DNA of 64,000 nucleotides from Chloroflexota bacterium. GTDB taxonomy: Bacteria; Chloroflexota; UBA6077; FW602-bin22; JACPRP01. The translations under genes and the position numbers were made by a program. This document shows, piece after piece, positions 51,298-60,803 of this stretch (position 1 is the first letter of the stretch; every line of letters starts with the position of its first letter). The notes beneath the pieces are model-generated. The model ran no database searches. It saw only the letters and a list, made by a program, of their open reading frames with translations, and was not told the origin of the DNA. The stretch is from positions 1 to 64,000 of the forward strand of contig JAMCWX010000049.1 in assembly GCA_023480885.1 (NCBI GenBank). Reading direction: 5' to 3'.

Positions 51298-52335
51298 TTA
51301 AACTCCGTAACGAACCAGATGTCCAAAGACCTGGCGGCCTATGACACGCTCGATTAATCCGAGTGAGAATCCGATTATCTTTGCGATATCACAGGTGGCC
51401 AGGAAGATAGGGATCAGGACCGCGGCTGCCAAAGGTCTGGCAGGCCCGCGGTCCAGTCCGACGAACACAGGGATCCTCTTATACGGCCTCACAAGATACG
51501 CCGCTGCAGCTATCGTCAGAGCCAGCCAACCCACAGGAAAAGCTGAGCTTGCCGCCGCTACAGCGACCCCCGCCAGGTACGCCGCAGACCGAACGCCATA
51601 GACTTGGGCAGCTCGCAAAACAAGACCCTCACCGCGTCCGTATCGAAGATACTTCCAGAACAAAGCACCCAGGCTGTGGCTCAGACGCTTGTAGACAACA
51701 GCGTCCTCGGCATACACAAGACGACGCCCGGACCTAGCTAACCGGCTAAAGAACGCCGAGTCCTCAGAGAAGTGGAGGTCCTCTGGAAATCCCCCAACTT
51801 CTTTCCACGCAGCTTTGCGCAATGCAAGAGATCTTGCGCTCGGTATGCTACTAGAAGGGAGCGTGTGCCCTCTGAGCTCTTCCGGCGTCTTGAAAGTGGC
51901 AGCTGCCAATGCCTCATCAAAAAGGCTCTTCCTGTCGGGGCCATAGTAGCCGGCCGCTACGTCGATAGAGGGGTCGCCTTCGAGACGTGCCACGATGTTG
52001 GCCAACCAGTTTCTATCCAGCACGCATCCGCCATCGGTGCAAGCTATCAACTCGCCCTTGCTGCACGCCATAGCCAAGTTTCTCCCCTTAGAGATAAGGT
52101 TCCCTCCGGGAGCGGTTGTGTCGTCCAAAATGAGAACCGTTACGGGCACAGGAGACATACGTTTGAACCTATTAAGAGCTCTTCTGGTGCCGTCCGTCGA
52201 GCGGTCATCCACAAAGAGGATCTCGTCGGGCATCCTTGTTTGCGCCAGAACTGAGTCTAATAGACTAGGAAGGCTATTCTCTTCGTTGTGAAAGACTGCG
52301 ACAAGAGAGACCTTGCACGGCACGAGGTGGCTCAC
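51298..52335 (-). CDS. Family 2 glycosyltransferase
   Basis: 345 residues from GTG 52335. The track's start lies 125 bp inside the preceding radical SAM gene; the GTG follows that gene's stop by 4 bp. KVSLVAVFHNEENSLPSLLDSVLAQ, VDDRSTDGTRR and CTDGGCVLDRNW (DxD variant) define the GT-A domain. GFPEDLHFSEDSAFFSRLARSG is the acceptor loop. Two C-terminal helices (around 245-310) anchor it. It is tightly packed in the array. Confidence 0.9.
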   Translation of the reverse strand: MSHLVPCKVSLVAVFHNEENSLPSLLDSVLAQTRMPDEILFVDDRSTDGTRRALNRFKRMSPVPVTVLILDDTTAPGGNLISKGRNLAMACSKGELIACTDGGCVLDRNWLANIVARLEGDPSIDVAAGYYGPDRKSLFDEALAAATFKTPEELRGHTLPSSSIPSARSLALRKAAWKEVGGFPEDLHFSEDSAFFSRLARSGRRLVYAEDAVVYKRLSHSLGALFWKYLRYGRGEGLVLRAAQVYGVRSAAYLAGVAVAAASSAFPVGWLALTIAAAAYLVRPYKRIPVFVGLDRGPARPLAAAVLIPIFLATCDIAKIIGFSLGLIERVIGRQVFGHLVRYGV

Positions 52336-52339
52336 AATG

Positions 52340-53494
52340 TTAGTCTCTGTAAAGCAGACAGCATCTATTGCAGGCAGGAAACTTACCGAGACGCTTGAGC
52401 GTCCGTCTGAAATGAATGAAACGGGGTCCGTTCCAGATACGAAGGAAACTTTCTTCCCGCACATTTCCCGCTATAAAGTCCAGGCAAGGGCTGACTGAGC
52501 CATCAGGAAGGATCAATACCTCCCTCCACGGCACTAAGCACCTGGACTTAGGACTGAAGCTGAAGTCGGTATAGTACCTTCGAAGTTCCTCCGGCGTAAA
52601 GTCGATGAGAAACTCGACTGGCACTCGGTGATTACCTGTCTTGATCAACGAGATCTGCTCTGCCAGATCGTCCAACCCTACGCGAGACGAAACATCTCGT
52701 GCGAACCCCCTCAATGAGTTGGAGGTGATACCAAAGGCCTCCATGAAGACAGCATTGTGACGTCGCAGGAGTTCCTCGTTGACGAACATCACGTGGTAGA
52801 AGTTCACAAGGTCCAGTTGCAAGCCCTCAAGCCCCTTTACAAAATCGTTCAGGTGCCGAAAGTTCATATCTGAGATAGTGTAGAGAACCTTCAGTCGTGG
52901 TACCGCACTGTGCTTCCTACGTTTGTATTCAGCGGTAGCGACGATGCCAGCGATCGCCTTGTCATACGTACCCTGTACGCCCCGAATAGAATCGTGCACC
53001 TCTCTTGGACCGTCCAAGGAAATCGTGATCTCATCAACCTTTAGGTCAACCAACTGTCGAAAATGGGCGCCGAGAAGAACTCCATTGGTTATGATCGATG
53101 TGGGAATGTTCCTGTCACGAAGGCATTGCAAAACCTCATGGGTCCTGCCGTGGAATAACGGTTCTCCACCAAACAGTGTCACCTTTGGCTTAAAGGAAGC
53201 TAAATCGTCAACCAGGGTCCGAATCTCTTTCTGACTCAACTCCTCCTGAGTGGAGCGAGTGGAGACGGGTGTCCCCTCCCTCCTGGATCCGTTTTCGCCC
53301 CACAGGTCGCACATCTTGCAGCGTAGGTTGCAGCGGTAGGTCATAAACAGGCAGACCGAGGCTGGCGGAATACTCCTTCCGTTTCCTAGCCAGTAGGAGT
53401 GCTGGCGCATAGCCTTCCCCGAGATCGCACCTAGAGACCGCCGTGGGCTAAGGGCCGCTCGTCGTATCTTGTTCAGTGCCGATCCCACAGTCAT
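52340..53494 (-). CDS. Radical SAM protein with C-terminal SPASM-like cysteines (5)
   Basis: 384 residues without a B12 domain. Cluster motif CNLRCKMC in CLFMTYRCNLRCKMCDLWGE; GGEPLFHG is the GGE motif that contacts SAM; ITISLDGPREVHDSIRG is characteristic of SPASM-type enzymes. The C-terminus has CLVPW, PDGSVSPCLDF and CNRCC, suggesting one auxiliary Fe-S cluster. Members modify peptides or small molecules. No precursor peptide is visible nearby, so a sugar or lipid substrate seems more likely. It overlaps the next upstream gene by 4 bp. Confidence 0.88.
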   Translation of the reverse strand: MTVGSALNKIRRAALSPRRSLGAISGKAMRQHSYWLGNGRSIPPASVCLFMTYRCNLRCKMCDLWGENGSRREGTPVSTRSTQEELSQKEIRTLVDDLASFKPKVTLFGGEPLFHGRTHEVLQCLRDRNIPTSIITNGVLLGAHFRQLVDLKVDEITISLDGPREVHDSIRGVQGTYDKAIAGIVATAEYKRRKHSAVPRLKVLYTISDMNFRHLNDFVKGLEGLQLDLVNFYHVMFVNEELLRRHNAVFMEAFGITSNSLRGFARDVSSRVGLDDLAEQISLIKTGNHRVPVEFLIDFTPEELRRYYTDFSFSPKSRCLVPWREVLILPDGSVSPCLDFIAGNVREESFLRIWNGPRFIHFRRTLKRLGKFPACNRCCLLYRD

Positions 53495-54921
53495 TGCTGT
53501 TGCTCCAGGTGTTGCCCACGGTACATGAAATGGCGAAGCTCGAGCACCACCATTTGGAAAGGTCGATAGGGAGCGAGCAGACGCATCGAACGGTTGATCA
53601 GCGAGTTTCGCCGAAGGTATCGCAATATCTTCTTGTGCCAGGGCAAATCCAGCGCATCCTCAACCGCTCTACGAAGGTAGACGTAGTCTACCCCTTTGAT
53701 CTTGGGGACAAACAGACTTCTGTTGTACTTGGCATAGGTGTCGACGAGGGAAAGGTCTCTTTCCCGACAATATTCGTAGAGGTCGCTACCTGGTAGCGGA
53801 GTGAAGAAAGAATAACTTCTCCGCTCTGGATTGATCTTCTTGATCATCTGCACAGTTTGATACGCTTCCGCATTCGTTTCAGTGGGAACCCCGAACATAT
53901 AGTTGGCAAAGATACGTATCCTATATCGACGACAAATTTCGGCGGCCCGGTAGTTTTGCTCCACCGACACCCCTTTTCTCAAGAACCTCAATACGCGATC
54001 GCTGCCGCTTTCGAACCCGATGCTCAGGCCTCGCAATCCCGCTTCACTCAGCGTTCTGATCGTTTCCTCCTCGTTACAGATGAAGTCCGCGCGGCTCTGG
54101 GCAAAGAAAGGTTGTGTAAAGCCGAGTGCCTTGTATTGCTGGGCGAATTCCTGCGCCCAATGCTTATCTTGCGTCATAGTATCGTCGTGTATCATTAGGC
54201 TGTTGAAGTGGTACTTCTCTCGGAGTTGAAGTAGTTCCGACATTACGTTTTCCACGCTTCTCTGCCTCAAGTGTCGCCCAAACAGCTTTCGTTCTGCCGG
54301 CTGGCAGAAGCTGCAGTTATACCTGCAGCCTCGACCAGCGATAATAGTGACGAACGGGGGTTCAAATTCGAAAACCTCGGGCAAGAATGGCGTGCGGAGT
54401 TCGGCTTCGTAGTCGAACAACTCACGGTCAATGAACGGAAGCTCATCTAGATCCGGGGGTTCGCCAACGATAACTTGCTCAACCGGCTTTCCGTCCTTGA
54501 GGTCCGCAAGGAGCCTGCCCAGACTTATTTCACCTTCCCCAACCACTACGTGGTCAACGTCTCTTTCCTTCTGAAGTTCTTCAGTGGACACAGTAGGGTG
54601 GACTCCCCCCACTACTGTGACTACATAAGGGAGAACTCGTTTACTAATAGACAGGCATCTCATCACCGTATCGCAGTCCAGACTCATTACCGTGGCAGCC
54701 ACTATGTCAGGCTTGCGACTGCGCAACTCCCTTTCGAAGTGAGACCAATTTCGCAGCTTGCGCATGTCTATGAGTTCCACTTCGAAGCCAGACCGCTTAA
54801 GCGACGCACTTAGAGAGCATAGGCCGTGATGTATGTGACTTGCAGGGAAACCGAACGCCGCGTTTCCGAAGCTGTTGAACCCGACCTCTGAGATGCTAGG
54901 GAAGATAAGACAGATATTCAT
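53491..54921 (-). CDS. B12-binding-domain radical SAM protein 3
   Basis: 476 residues. B12-type N-domain with VAATVMSLDCDTV, VTVVGGVHPTVSTEEL and VVGEGEISLGRLL; radical SAM motif CRYNCSFC; later strands LSIGFESGSDRVLRFLRKGV and FANYMFGVPTETN. GGAGATAG precedes the ATG. Among known class B relatives are sugar C-methyltransferases such as GenK and ring-forming BchE; assignment within this range is not possible by eye. Confidence 0.9.
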   Translation of the reverse strand: MNICLIFPSISEVGFNSFGNAAFGFPASHIHHGLCSLSASLKRSGFEVELIDMRKLRNWSHFERELRSRKPDIVAATVMSLDCDTVMRCLSISKRVLPYVVTVVGGVHPTVSTEELQKERDVDHVVVGEGEISLGRLLADLKDGKPVEQVIVGEPPDLDELPFIDRELFDYEAELRTPFLPEVFEFEPPFVTIIAGRGCRYNCSFCQPAERKLFGRHLRQRSVENVMSELLQLREKYHFNSLMIHDDTMTQDKHWAQEFAQQYKALGFTQPFFAQSRADFICNEEETIRTLSEAGLRGLSIGFESGSDRVLRFLRKGVSVEQNYRAAEICRRYRIRIFANYMFGVPTETNAEAYQTVQMIKKINPERRSYSFFTPLPGSDLYEYCRERDLSLVDTYAKYNRSLFVPKIKGVDYVYLRRAVEDALDLPWHKKILRYLRRNSLINRSMRLLAPYRPFQMVVLELRHFMYRGQHLEQQQ

Positions 54922-55009
54922 TTCGGACTATCTCCTCCAATTCGATAATGCAGTGGACGCTTATGTGTCCCCACCGCATTTGGGCGCTTCCAGTCCGGCA
55001 TTGAGCTCG

Positions 55010-56527
55010 CTAGCACCATTCCCGCTCCTGATACCGCTCGGCCAGCTTAAGAACCGGCGACATGAGGATCCCCTCCAAGCGAGGACTGACGCGATAAGTA
55101 CTCCTACTTACCAACACCACCGTGTAGAGCATCGCCCATAATATCCTAAGAAGCAGCGCGTTCTTGGTCAGCCGCCGAGCGTAGTGAAGCAGCCTGATAT
55201 TGCCCACTGTGCATCCCGCTTTTCGGATTGCTTTCTTCATTGCTGGGGAATAGTCGAAAAAGTTGTTGTCAAGATTATGGAAAACAAAGAAGACACGCTC
55301 GAAGAAAGGCACCGTGGCCCTCTCGGATGGTTTCGTCGGTAGACGTCTCTTAAGCCACCATCCTTGGAAGCGGTATTCATCCTTGTATTCCTCATAAAGG
55401 GCGGTACCCGGTGTTGGTTCCAAAATGCCACCAGCGGGGATCATTTCCACGAAAAGCTCGATCTTCTTTATGAAGTGAATGGTTTGCTCGATGTGCTCGG
55501 GAGTTTCCCACGGAAAGCCATACATGAAGTTAGCTTGACAGGGTATACCGGCGTCGTATGTCATCTTCAGGGCGGCCTCAGCCTGCTCCACGGTGTACCC
55601 CCGCCTGGCACGGCGAAGCGTTTCGGCGCTGCCACTCTCCACACCATAGTTGATTCCCACACACCCGGCTCGCTTCATTTTCGCCAGTAACTCGGCGTCC
55701 ACGGTATTCAGGCGGGCGATGCACTTCCAGTTAATCTTGAGCTTCTTTTCAAGGATCGTGTCGCAGAACTCGATGACCCGCCGTTTGTTCACAGTGAACA
55801 AGTCATCGACGAAATTAAAGCTCCGCATGCCGTATGTCTCCATCAAGGACTCCATCTCCATCAGAACACTAGCAGCACTTCGCATTCGAACCGCGGTGCC
55901 GAAGACAGGCTTCGAGCAATACGTGCAACCGAACGGACAACCCCTGCTGCTGATCAAAGTGCGAAACTTGTTGATTTCTGGCGCAGCCTTGACGTAGTGC
56001 TCTCTCACAAAGAGGTGCTTGGCTGGAAAAGGCAATGCATTTAGGTCTTGAATGAGGGTGCGCGACGGGTTGTGCCGTATCTTCCCGTCGGCTCGATAAC
56101 TGAGACCCGCGATGTCCTCAAGTCTTGCGTCTCCTTGAAGCCATCTAACTAGGTCCTGGATGGCGTACTCCCCCTCGCCACGCACTACTATATCAGCGTG
56201 GTGGTTCAGAGCCTCCTCCGGCAGTTGCGTCGGGTGAGGACCGCCGGCCACGATTGGCACATCCACGGCACGATGCAGCTCGCCGATGAGTTGGTAAGAG
56301 TATTGCGCCCAGGGGATCATAATGCCAATGCCTATGAGATCGGGGCGCAAGGCGACACACTCAACGACAAGCTCACGCAAAGTATATGAGGCATACGGCG
56401 CACTAGCATCTAAGATGCGGACCTCGCACCCAACTTGCTCGAGCATGGCCCCAAGATAGGCTAGTCCCAACGGCGGGGTATAGTTTACAGTAGGGGCATG
56501 AGACTGAAGAAGCATCACCTTTGTCAT
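55010..56527 (-). CDS. B12-binding-domain radical SAM protein 4
   Basis: 505 residues from ATG 56527 with GAGAGGAGCAG upstream. The B12-type domain shows TPPLGLAYLGAMLEQVG, IGIGIMIPWAQ, IVAGGPHPTQLPE and VVRGEGEYAIQDL. Radical SAM motif CPFGCTYC. NYGVESGSAETLRRARRGY and CQANFMYGFPWETPE follow. The C-terminal about 110 residues have a basic, partly hydrophobic segment (LLLRILWAMLYTVVLVS) that could associate with the membrane, which would suit a lipid-linked substrate. Confidence 0.9.
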   Translation of the reverse strand: MTKVMLLQSHAPTVNYTPPLGLAYLGAMLEQVGCEVRILDASAPYASYTLRELVVECVALRPDLIGIGIMIPWAQYSYQLIGELHRAVDVPIVAGGPHPTQLPEEALNHHADIVVRGEGEYAIQDLVRWLQGDARLEDIAGLSYRADGKIRHNPSRTLIQDLNALPFPAKHLFVREHYVKAAPEINKFRTLISSRGCPFGCTYCSKPVFGTAVRMRSAASVLMEMESLMETYGMRSFNFVDDLFTVNKRRVIEFCDTILEKKLKINWKCIARLNTVDAELLAKMKRAGCVGINYGVESGSAETLRRARRGYTVEQAEAALKMTYDAGIPCQANFMYGFPWETPEHIEQTIHFIKKIELFVEMIPAGGILEPTPGTALYEEYKDEYRFQGWWLKRRLPTKPSERATVPFFERVFFVFHNLDNNFFDYSPAMKKAIRKAGCTVGNIRLLHYARRLTKNALLLRILWAMLYTVVLVSRSTYRVSPRLEGILMSPVLKLAERYQEREWC

Positions 56528-56583
56528 GAACTTCTGCTCCTCTCTAGGCATCCATTGTCAGACCACCGGTTGGACCAGGATTC

Positions 56584-57831
56584 CTACCCCAGGGACCATT
56601 CTTCGACCCGCTCATCGGCACCTGTTGCGCGGCCTCCGATTAGTTTCTCGTAACACCGCTCTAAGGCAGCGAAAGCCACATCGGTGCGATATACCTCAGC
56701 TGCCTTACGAGCTCGCTCACCGAGGCGACGCCGCAGATCAACGTCGCGAAGCAGCAGAACCACTTGACGCGCAAACTCTTCCTCAGTAGCCGCCACCAAC
56801 ACGTCGTCTCCTGGAATCGCCTTGATACCCTCCAATCCCAGTGGAGTGGTAACTACCGGCCTGCCCGTCGCCATTGCCTCCAGCACCTTGCCTCTAATTC
56901 CACCACCCACCCTCACTGGACAAACGAAGATAGCTCCTCTGGCAAGCCACTCTCGCACTCCATCTGGGAACTCCACGAGGCCTGTGGCCACTGCATCGCC
57001 CTTCTTCAGCCACTTGTCAAACGACGAAGGCAAGTCTGGCCCCACGAGATATAGTTTAGCCTCAGGAACCACCTGCCGAACGCGGGGAAGGATAGATCGA
57101 CACAGCCAATTCGCAGCATCAATGTTAGCCCGATTCTGGTAGTTTCCAACGAAAATGACAGTGCCCGGCTCCTCCTCCACGTCCTCCAGAGGAAAGAACG
57201 ACTCAGTCCCTGTGCTGCCCGGGCTCACTTCAATGGGCACGTGAGGCAACAGCCTGGAGAGAACTTGTCGCTCCTGCTCCGTCACAGTAAAGACATGGTC
57301 GAATTTCTGAAACATCGCCAGTTCGTAGCGACGCCACTTCGCCACCTTTACAGCTAATCTGAGCTTTCCCAAAGGGGTGGCAAATGGTATCTGCGAGCCC
57401 CAATGTCGGAAAAGGGGCTCGTCGGCAGTAACAACAGCAGGGCATTGCAGTGCTGGGCGGAATGGCAGCATATAGCTATAATACACGTGTGCGACGTCGA
57501 TTTTTTCCTCTCTTACAAGCCGAGACACAGCAGATTTCATTTCGGGCGCCCCATAAACCATTAACTCGTTAGGCATCAAGGAAGTTACAAAGTTCCAGTA
57601 GCGGCCCACCCGTCCTGGACCGTGCTGCAACGGGAGCACCACCATCTGTTGACAAATCTGCCGAACTGGCTCAGCATATGGCAAAAACTTCTTTTCCGTG
57701 TCCGAGCAGAAGCAGGCAACAAACACCTGGTGCCGATCAGAAAGGTACCTGACTAGTTTGTACACTCGTATCAGGCCCGCGTTAGCAGGTTTTGCATGCA
57801 CTAGGAATGGGTACAGAATCAGAATTCGCAT
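56584..57831 (-). CDS. GT4-family glycosyltransferase
   Basis: 415 residues from ATG 57831 (MRILILYPF); the 28 extra residues in the track are not GT-like. The GT-B C-domain has IFVGNYQNRANIDAANWLCRSILP, YLVGPDLP, and the donor-binding RVGGGIRGKVLEAMATGRPVVTTPLGLEGI, a very typical GT4 block. It sits between radical SAM genes of the array. Donor and acceptor are unknown. Confidence 0.93.
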   Translation of the reverse strand: MRILILYPFLVHAKPANAGLIRVYKLVRYLSDRHQVFVACFCSDTEKKFLPYAEPVRQICQQMVVLPLQHGPGRVGRYWNFVTSLMPNELMVYGAPEMKSAVSRLVREEKIDVAHVYYSYMLPFRPALQCPAVVTADEPLFRHWGSQIPFATPLGKLRLAVKVAKWRRYELAMFQKFDHVFTVTEQERQVLSRLLPHVPIEVSPGSTGTESFFPLEDVEEEPGTVIFVGNYQNRANIDAANWLCRSILPRVRQVVPEAKLYLVGPDLPSSFDKWLKKGDAVATGLVEFPDGVREWLARGAIFVCPVRVGGGIRGKVLEAMATGRPVVTTPLGLEGIKAIPGDDVLVAATEEEFARQVVLLLRDVDLRRRLGERARKAAEVYRTDVAFAALERCYEKLIGGRATGADERVEEWSLG

Positions 57832-57939
57832 GCGGCTACTCAACCGATTTGGCGCACAGCTGATTTCTGCAAGATACGGGGAGTCCTTTCCGCTATGGCC
57901 CCTGTGTTTCTGCATCCAGGCTGCCGAGTGCCATAAACG

Positions 57940-59124
57940 TCATCGTTGCTTGAGACCGCAAATTCGGTAGTAGTCCAGATTCCCAAGGGTGGCGATCTTG
58001 GTCAGTTTTTGAACAACGTCCCATTGTATAAACGTGTGAGCTAGCTCACAACCCGACCAGCATCCGCTGTGAGCGCATTTCCTCACGCGCTGCCGCACCA
58101 CCCCAGCATGCGCCGAGTTCCAAATGGTGTCGAAAGGCTTATCGCTCACATTTCCCATCACTCGTTCAGGATTTGTCGCCATAGTCTGGCAGGGATGTAC
58201 AGAGCCATCGAAACTGATATAGACCGAGGCGAAACCAGCGAAGCAATGCAATGGGCGCCTTTCGGGGCGCGTGAGCCACTGGCGCATACCATATACATTG
58301 TTTGAGTCACAGAGCCGCAAAAGCTCCTGAATCTGCTCTGAAGTGTACCCGTGATATCCATAACCCGCGTTTTCATTGCGAAAGAAAGGTCCTACCTGTA
58401 ATACACACCAGTCGAACGGTACTCCCTGATCTGCCAGGTGTCGACTGAATTCTTCGATGTAGTCCACGTTTTTCGGCTGCACTACTGCGGCAGTAAGTAC
58501 TTCCAGTTGAGGATGGTCCCTGCGTAGCTGCAACAAAGTCTGCACGGTCGCCCAGGTGCGTCGGAAAGCCTGCGGCACGCCTCGGACCTGGTCGTGTATA
58601 TCCTCTGGGCCGTCCAGTGAGCATCGGATGCGAAGCCGCTTTTGCTTGGCCATTCTCGGGAGGATCGTTTCCACACAACTCACCACCCTATCGGTGAGCT
58701 GCCCATTGCTGGCAACTGTTACTAACCGCACGTCGGGAAGATCGAGGAGACCCTCAACGAGGGGAACAATATCCTGATAAAGGAACGGCTCGCCACCACT
58801 AACCCCGATGCCTGTTACACCAGCTCGCGGCAACTCGATGGGAACCTGGCGCAGCACGGCGGATTCCGAGAATACCTTCAGCCATTGGTTGTAGCTCAAC
58901 TCCTTAGATTTCAACGTTTGGAAGTCCTCCCCCCAGATGCTGCACATGATGCATCGGCTAGTACACCGCAGAGTAGGAGCGAAACTTACATAACCCACTG
59001 GGACAGGGGTTGCTAGGTCCCATCTGTATGCCAGGTGGTTACGCAAGATTGCTGACACCAGCTTGGGGCTCGAATAGTCAGTTAGAAATCTCCAGCCGTG
59101 ATCTACTGTCGATCGAATGCTCAT
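57940..59124 (-). CDS. Radical SAM/SPASM-type protein (6)
   Basis: 394 residues from ATG 59124, which follows AGAGGAAA; a TTG at 59145 is the alternative. Cluster motif CTSRCIMC, GGE as GVSGGEPFLYQ, and RIRCSLDGPEDIHDQVRG match SPASM enzymes. The C-terminal cysteines (CFAGF, VHPCQT, CAHSGCWSGCE) fit auxiliary cluster binding. It resembles the 52.3-kb protein in plan (CxxxCxxC-xx-WGE, SLDGPE), so the two may catalyse related steps. No peptide precursor is adjacent. Confidence 0.88.
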   Translation of the reverse strand: MSIRSTVDHGWRFLTDYSSPKLVSAILRNHLAYRWDLATPVPVGYVSFAPTLRCTSRCIMCSIWGEDFQTLKSKELSYNQWLKVFSESAVLRQVPIELPRAGVTGIGVSGGEPFLYQDIVPLVEGLLDLPDVRLVTVASNGQLTDRVVSCVETILPRMAKQKRLRIRCSLDGPEDIHDQVRGVPQAFRRTWATVQTLLQLRRDHPQLEVLTAAVVQPKNVDYIEEFSRHLADQGVPFDWCVLQVGPFFRNENAGYGYHGYTSEQIQELLRLCDSNNVYGMRQWLTRPERRPLHCFAGFASVYISFDGSVHPCQTMATNPERVMGNVSDKPFDTIWNSAHAGVVRQRVRKCAHSGCWSGCELAHTFIQWDVVQKLTKIATLGNLDYYRICGLKQR

Positions 59125-59163
59125 TTTCCTCTCAATGGCGACCAAGAAGGTGCTGTCTTGCGC

Positions 59164-60795
59164 TTAGCTCAATTTATGAAGTTTCTTCCTCGTCCAACCA
59201 TCTTGATGATTGCGCCGCCTTATCGAGACCCCTAGTGGTGCTAAGCGAGATGAGAGCGCCGTTTGCACCAACTGGAAGTCACGTACGCCACACAACGGCA
59301 GAAGCACCAGGTACATGGCAACGGACACAGAGGACGCCACTGCGATACGTCCCCAGACAAGCCATAACCCCTTCGAGAACGGAATGTATTCAGTGGCGGT
59401 AAACAGCAGCCAGGCGACAGTCACAAGAATGCCGGACAGGAACACTATCTTTGCAATTATCGCGGCACCTGCGCTAGCATCTTCCCATCCCACGATCCCT
59501 CCAAGCAGCCAGATTGCCAGCACAGCGCCCCCAATCGCGCCAACAGAAGCAGCCACAGCTAGGCCTGCCAGGCCCATAGGCCGCACTAGCAGCCAGTCGA
59601 GGGCGATATTGAGACCTACACCCCAGGCAGTGACAATTACGAGTGGTCGAACCTGTTGTAACGCATAGAAAGCAAAGGTAATAATTCGACCTGAGCCCCA
59701 CACAAGGATGGCCACGGCCAGAAACGGATAGACGGCCGCGACCCGCTCGGTGTCCTGCGACGTGAACGCCCCCCGCTCGAGCACGATCGCGATGGCAGGT
59801 GTGCGAAACACCACGCTCAGTCCGATCACAGGGAACAACACCAGCGCAATCGTTCGAAGTGCCAAGTAGAAATTGCGACGAAACTCTGCCATTTCACCCC
59901 TGCTCGCCAGGGAGGACATCTCGGGAAATAAGGGAGTGATGAGTGAAAGGGCAAATGTATCAACCAGAACCGTCTCTGCAAGACTGGCATAGTTGTAAAC
60001 GGCAATGCTCCCTGGCTCCAGCCACGACGCAAAGTACCGTGTGGCCATCGTGTTGAGCTGGTTTAGGCCCATCATCACCGACATTCCGGCGAACAACAGA
60101 GCCATTTTCCTTATGGCAGGATGCCGCCAGTGTAGCACCAATTGGTACCGTGCGCCTTTCCCCCGTTGACTAGTAATCTGGATTGCAACTCGTGCGACTG
60201 CCCCCACTACTGCACCCAACGCCAGAGAATAAATACCTATTGATGATATGGATGCGACGGTTATGGCTATCGCAATAAGGGTTGCGAGAAAAACGGCGAT
60301 CATCGGGACGAGAAACGAGCGCTGCGCGTACAAAACGCTTCGCAGCACCTCTGCCAGTCCAATGAGCAAAGTAGTCACGGCCAACATTCTGATCAGTGCA
60401 CTTGCCATCTCCTGGTATTCGGATGTCATACCGGGCGCAATCGCAGTCACGATGGTTGGAGCAAACAAGCACGAGGCCAAAGACACCGATCCTAACAAGA
60501 GTACTGTAATGTTCGCAAGAGAGCTGGTCATAGCCCACGCTTCACGCTCATCCCCACCACCTAGCTGTTCGACCAAGACAGGCACGAAGACCATGCTGAA
60601 TGAGCCTACCAGGAGCGCGCTGCCCAGAAATCGAGGAATGGAGTCAGCCACTAGGAAGGCGTCAAGCGCGGGTGTTGCACCGAAGAAATATGCCGCCACC
60701 AGATCGCGACCGATCAAAGATGCTTTGGTCAACAACGATAACGGAACTAACATCACAGCCGACTCAAATACACGTTCACGACTGGCGCCCGGCAT
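59164..60795 (-). CDS. MurJ/MVIN-type lipid-linked glycan flippase
   Basis: 543 residues from ATG 60795; the track's longer start overlaps the ligase gene. About 14 helices. LLTKASLIGRDLVAAYFFGATPALDAFLVADSIPRFLGS and FSMVFVPVLVEQLGGGDE correspond to the MurJ N-terminal helices. In this context it likely exports the lipid-linked heteropolysaccharide unit (the Wzx role) and not lipid II, but sequence alone cannot decide. The gene lies next to the second polymerase/ligase gene. Confidence 0.9.
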   Translation of the reverse strand: MPGASRERVFESAVMLVPLSLLTKASLIGRDLVAAYFFGATPALDAFLVADSIPRFLGSALLVGSFSMVFVPVLVEQLGGGDEREAWAMTSSLANITVLLLGSVSLASCLFAPTIVTAIAPGMTSEYQEMASALIRMLAVTTLLIGLAEVLRSVLYAQRSFLVPMIAVFLATLIAIAITVASISSIGIYSLALGAVVGAVARVAIQITSQRGKGARYQLVLHWRHPAIRKMALLFAGMSVMMGLNQLNTMATRYFASWLEPGSIAVYNYASLAETVLVDTFALSLITPLFPEMSSLASRGEMAEFRRNFYLALRTIALVLFPVIGLSVVFRTPAIAIVLERGAFTSQDTERVAAVYPFLAVAILVWGSGRIITFAFYALQQVRPLVIVTAWGVGLNIALDWLLVRPMGLAGLAVAASVGAIGGAVLAIWLLGGIVGWEDASAGAAIIAKIVFLSGILVTVAWLLFTATEYIPFSKGLWLVWGRIAVASSVSVAMYLVLLPLCGVRDFQLVQTALSSRLAPLGVSIRRRNHQDGWTRKKLHKLS

Positions 60796-60803
60796 GTCTA
60801 AAC

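Noticed and set aside
47190-59124. RiPP (radical-SAM-modified peptide) cluster
   Set aside because: No small ORF with a ribosome site and a leader/core look was found in the gaps, which are mostly under 110 bp; the neighbours are glycan genes.
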